Shown one piece after another: positions 4,423-6,773 of a stretch of 6,773 nt of DNA. The notes under the pieces were generated by a model. It searched no databases and was not told where the DNA came from. It was given only the letters and a program-made list of their open reading frames with translations. The translations under genes were made by a program, and so were the position numbers. Each line of letters starts with the position of its first letter. Position 1 is the first letter of the stretch. Source of the stretch: JBEKCP01 sp050014815 (GTDB lineage: Bacteria > Planctomycetota > Planctomycetia > Pirellulales > Thermoguttaceae); contig JBEKCP010000343.1 in assembly GCA_050014815.1 (NCBI GenBank), positions 1-6,773 of the forward strand, given 5' to 3'.

Positions 4423-6773
4423 ATGAAAACCGACGAACTCCGCGAACAGTACCTGGCCTTCTTCGAGTCCAAGGGGTGTACTCGGCGGCCCAGCGACGTG
4501 CTGGTCCCCCGTTGGGACCCCTCGGTCCTCTTCACGCCCGCCGGCATGAACCAGTTCAAGGACCATTTCCTCGGCCGCTGCAAGCTCGATTTTACCCGGG
4601 CCACCACCTGCCAGAAGTGCCTGCGGACGGGCGACATCGACAACGTCGGCCGCACGCCCTACCACCACACGTTCTTCGAGATGCTCGGCAATTTCAGCTT
4701 CGGCGACTACTTCAAGCGGGACGCGATCCACTGGGCCTGGGAGTTCCTGACCGACAAGAAGTGGCTGGGCGTGGACCCGGACCTCCTGTCGGCAACGATC
4801 TACCTGGACGACGACGAGGCGGCCGGCATCTGGCTGGACGAGATCAAGCTGCCGCGGGAACGGCTCCAGCGGTTGGGCGAGGACGAGAACTTCTGGCCGG
4901 CCAACGCCCCCAGCCAGGGCCCCGACGGCGTCTGCGGCCCGTGCAGCGAAATCTACGTCCGCACCGAGTTCGGCCAGGTCGAGGTCTGGAACCTGGTGTT
5001 CACGCAGTTCAACCGCGTCGGGGCCCCGCCGAACAACCTCCGGCCGCTGCCGAAGAAGAACATCGACACGGGCATGGGCCTGGAGCGGATGGCCTCGGTG
5101 CTCCAGGGCGTGGACACCAATTTCCACATCGACATCCTGCGGCCGCTGGTCGAGGCGGCCGGCGAGGTCTGCCGCGCAAGCTACGAGCCCCAGAGCGAAA
5201 ACGGCCGCCGCTTGCGCCGCATCGCCGACCACGTCCGGGCCTGCGCGCTGGCGATCCATGAGAACGTACACCCGGGCAACAAGAAGCAGGGCTACGTGAT
5301 CCGCCGCCTGTTGCGCCGCGCGGTCCTAGACGGCCACCAGATGGGCGTCCGCGAGCCCTTCCTCCACCAGTTGGCCGCCACGGTGGCCGGCCTTATGAAA
5401 ACGCCCTATCCCGAACTGGGCGAGACGGTCGAGCGGGTGAGCCGCGTCATCCGGCAAGAAGAAGAAAGTTTCCTCGGCACGATCGACGCCGGCCTGAGCC
5501 GCATCGAGCGGGTCTTCGACGAGATGAAGAAGGGGCATCGGGGCGTCGTCTCCGGCAGCGAGGCGGCCGACATGTACCAGACCCACGGCTTTCCGCCCGA
5601 GTTGTTCGAGAACATGGCCGCCGAGCGGAACCTGGCCTTCGACTGGCAGGGCTTCCGCGAGGAAATGGACCGGCACGGGCTGGAGTCGGGGGCGGGCGAG
5701 AAGATCGTCTTCAAGACCGGCCCGATCGAGGCCGCCAAGCGGGTCCTCCACGAAACCCGGTTCGTCGGCTACGACGCCACCGAGGCCCTCGATGCCAAGG
5801 TGGTCTATATCATCGCCAACGATCGGCCGGTCGACGCCGTCAACGAGGACGACGCCGAAGAGCCCATCACGGTGCTCCTGGACAAGACCCCCTTCTACGG
5901 CGAGATGGGCGGCCAGGTGGGCGACAGCGGCGAACTGACAGGACCGGGACTCCGCTTCGAGGTGATCGACACCCGGGTGGACGGGGCACTGGTGCTGCAC
6001 CGCGGCCATCTCCACGAAGGCCGGATCGAGTTGGGCCGGCAAGTCGCCGCCCGCGTCAATCCCCAGCGGCGGCAGGGCATCCGCCGTGCCCATACGGCCA
6101 CGCACCTCTTGCACTATGCCTTGCGGAAGGTCCTGGGCGAGCACGCCCTCCAGCAGGGCTCGAAGGTCGACGAGGACTGGCTGCGGTTCGACTTCGGCAA
6201 CCCGTCGGCCGTCAGCCCGGAAGACCTGGCCCGCATCGAGGACGAAGCCAACCGGCGGGTCTGGCAGGGGCAGCCGGTCCGCTGGGTGCAGGTCCCGCTG
6301 GCCGAGGCCCGGCAGGCCGGGGCCATGATGCTCTTCGGCGAAAAGTATCCGGATATCGTGCGGATGGTCTCCGCCGGCGATTTCAGCAAGGAGCTCTGCG
6401 GCGGCACGCACCTGGACAACACGGGCCAGGTCGGCCTGCTGAAGATCATCGGCGAGGAGAGCGTGGCCGCCGGGACGCGGCGGATCACGGCCCTGACCGG
6501 CCGGGCGGCGCTCGAACACGTCCGGCGGCTCCAGGGCGTGCTGGGGCAAACCGCCGGCCTTTTGCGAACCTCGATCGAGGACCTGCCCGAGCGGGTCGAG
6601 GCCCTCGCCAAGGAAGTCCGGCAACTCAAGAAGCAACTGGCCGCCGGCCCGAAGGGCGAAGCCGCCAACGTCGAGCAATTGGCGGCCGGCGCGACCGAGG
6701 TGGGAGGCGTGCGGATCGTCGCGGCCGAAGTCCCCGGCGGTACTCCGCAATCGCTCCGCGATCTGATCGACCA
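4423..6773 (+). CDS. alaS: Alanyl-tRNA synthetase, 3'-truncated by the window edge
   Basis: This cytoplasmic class II synthetase charges tRNA-Ala with alanine and clears mischarged Ser or Gly in its editing domain. 783 residues are visible of about 875 usual, so only the end of the C-Ala (DHHA1) domain is missing. Residues 1 to about 240 are the catalytic domain: MKTDELREQYLAFFESKGC, SVLFTPAGMNQFKDHFLG, motif 2 region with HHTFFEMLGNFSFGDYF at 81-97, and motif 3 GMGLERM at 217-223. The tRNA-recognition helical domain runs to about 455. The editing domain follows, with zinc ligands H557 and H561 in HTATH, then C659 and H663 in CGGTH, spaced as in the E. coli enzyme. A coiled coil lies near 700-745. 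ATG 4423 is preferred because MKTDELRE is the usual planctomycete N-terminus. An in-frame ATG at 4414 would add three residues. GGGTGA at 4409-4414 is a weak Shine-Dalgarno. Confidence 0.98.
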   Translation, partial: MKTDELREQYLAFFESKGCTRRPSDVLVPRWDPSVLFTPAGMNQFKDHFLGRCKLDFTRATTCQKCLRTGDIDNVGRTPYHHTFFEMLGNFSFGDYFKRDAIHWAWEFLTDKKWLGVDPDLLSATIYLDDDEAAGIWLDEIKLPRERLQRLGEDENFWPANAPSQGPDGVCGPCSEIYVRTEFGQVEVWNLVFTQFNRVGAPPNNLRPLPKKNIDTGMGLERMASVLQGVDTNFHIDILRPLVEAAGEVCRASYEPQSENGRRLRRIADHVRACALAIHENVHPGNKKQGYVIRRLLRRAVLDGHQMGVREPFLHQLAATVAGLMKTPYPELGETVERVSRVIRQEEESFLGTIDAGLSRIERVFDEMKKGHRGVVSGSEAADMYQTHGFPPELFENMAAERNLAFDWQGFREEMDRHGLESGAGEKIVFKTGPIEAAKRVLHETRFVGYDATEALDAKVVYIIANDRPVDAVNEDDAEEPITVLLDKTPFYGEMGGQVGDSGELTGPGLRFEVIDTRVDGALVLHRGHLHEGRIELGRQVAARVNPQRRQGIRRAHTATHLLHYALRKVLGEHALQQGSKVDEDWLRFDFGNPSAVSPEDLARIEDEANRRVWQGQPVRWVQVPLAEARQAGAMMLFGEKYPDIVRMVSAGDFSKELCGGTHLDNTGQVGLLKIIGEESVAAGTRRITALTGRAALEHVRRLQGVLGQTAGLLRTSIEDLPERVEALAKEVRQLKKQLAAGPKGEAANVEQLAAGATEVGGVRIVAAEVPGGTPQSLRDLID

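Noticed and set aside
4610..4670. Short motif-2 loop in AlaRS (GDIDNVG, lacking the KHND stretch of the E. coli enzyme) and the C63/C66 pair
   Set aside because: The shorter form is normal in many bacterial AlaRS families, so it is not a truncation or novelty.
4375..5271. A 298-residue open frame on the minus strand
   Set aside because: It is antisense to the alaS catalytic domain, with no ribosome binding site and no family resemblance. It is a shadow of GC-biased coding.
5326..6750. A 474-residue open frame on the minus strand
   Set aside because: It lies fully antisense to alaS, which has all family motifs. The frame is open because of strong G/C third-position bias, and its translation is a low-complexity mix without recognisable motifs.

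Overview
The window is high-GC bacterial DNA, most likely from a planctomycete of the Pirellulales type. This is inferred from recalled family resemblance, not a search. The main clues are a membrane-tethered helix-turn-helix protein with SDV/DSG-type repeats, its small exported partner, and an alanyl-tRNA synthetase N-terminus of the form common in that group. Intergenic space is rich in GC-rich dispersed repeats.

Layout. Positions 1-1088 (+) hold the 3' three quarters of gcvPB, the PLP subunit of glycine decarboxylase. It ends 12 nt from the stop codon of a convergent gene. On the minus strand, 2695 to 1101, a two-gene operon reads leftward. First comes a 113-residue exported or anchored protein (2354-2695), then a 415-residue protein (1101-2348) with an N-terminal MerR/excisionase-type HTH, a long acidic low-complexity middle and one C-terminal membrane segment. 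The second ribosome binding site lies in the last codons of the first gene, so the two are probably translated together. A sigma70-like promoter at 2744-2771, straddled by a 7-bp inverted repeat, fits this operon.

Positions 2696-3268 are non-coding and hold hairpins and two inverted copies of a 9-nt-periodic GC-rich repeat. A divergent promoter (3197-3226) and a strong Shine-Dalgarno then lead into a secreted 308-residue protein of unknown function (3269-4195, +). It appears to consist of two diverged copies of one domain, and its base composition is less GC-rich than its neighbours. A 227-nt spacer with a perfect 10-bp hairpin follows. The 5' 90% or so of alaS (alanyl-tRNA synthetase, 4423 to the window end, +) closes the window.

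The two housekeeping genes (gcvPB, alaS) are not functionally linked to what lies between them. The candidates for undescribed biology are the HTH-membrane protein with its exported partner, and the duplicated-domain secreted protein in its repeat-bounded island.
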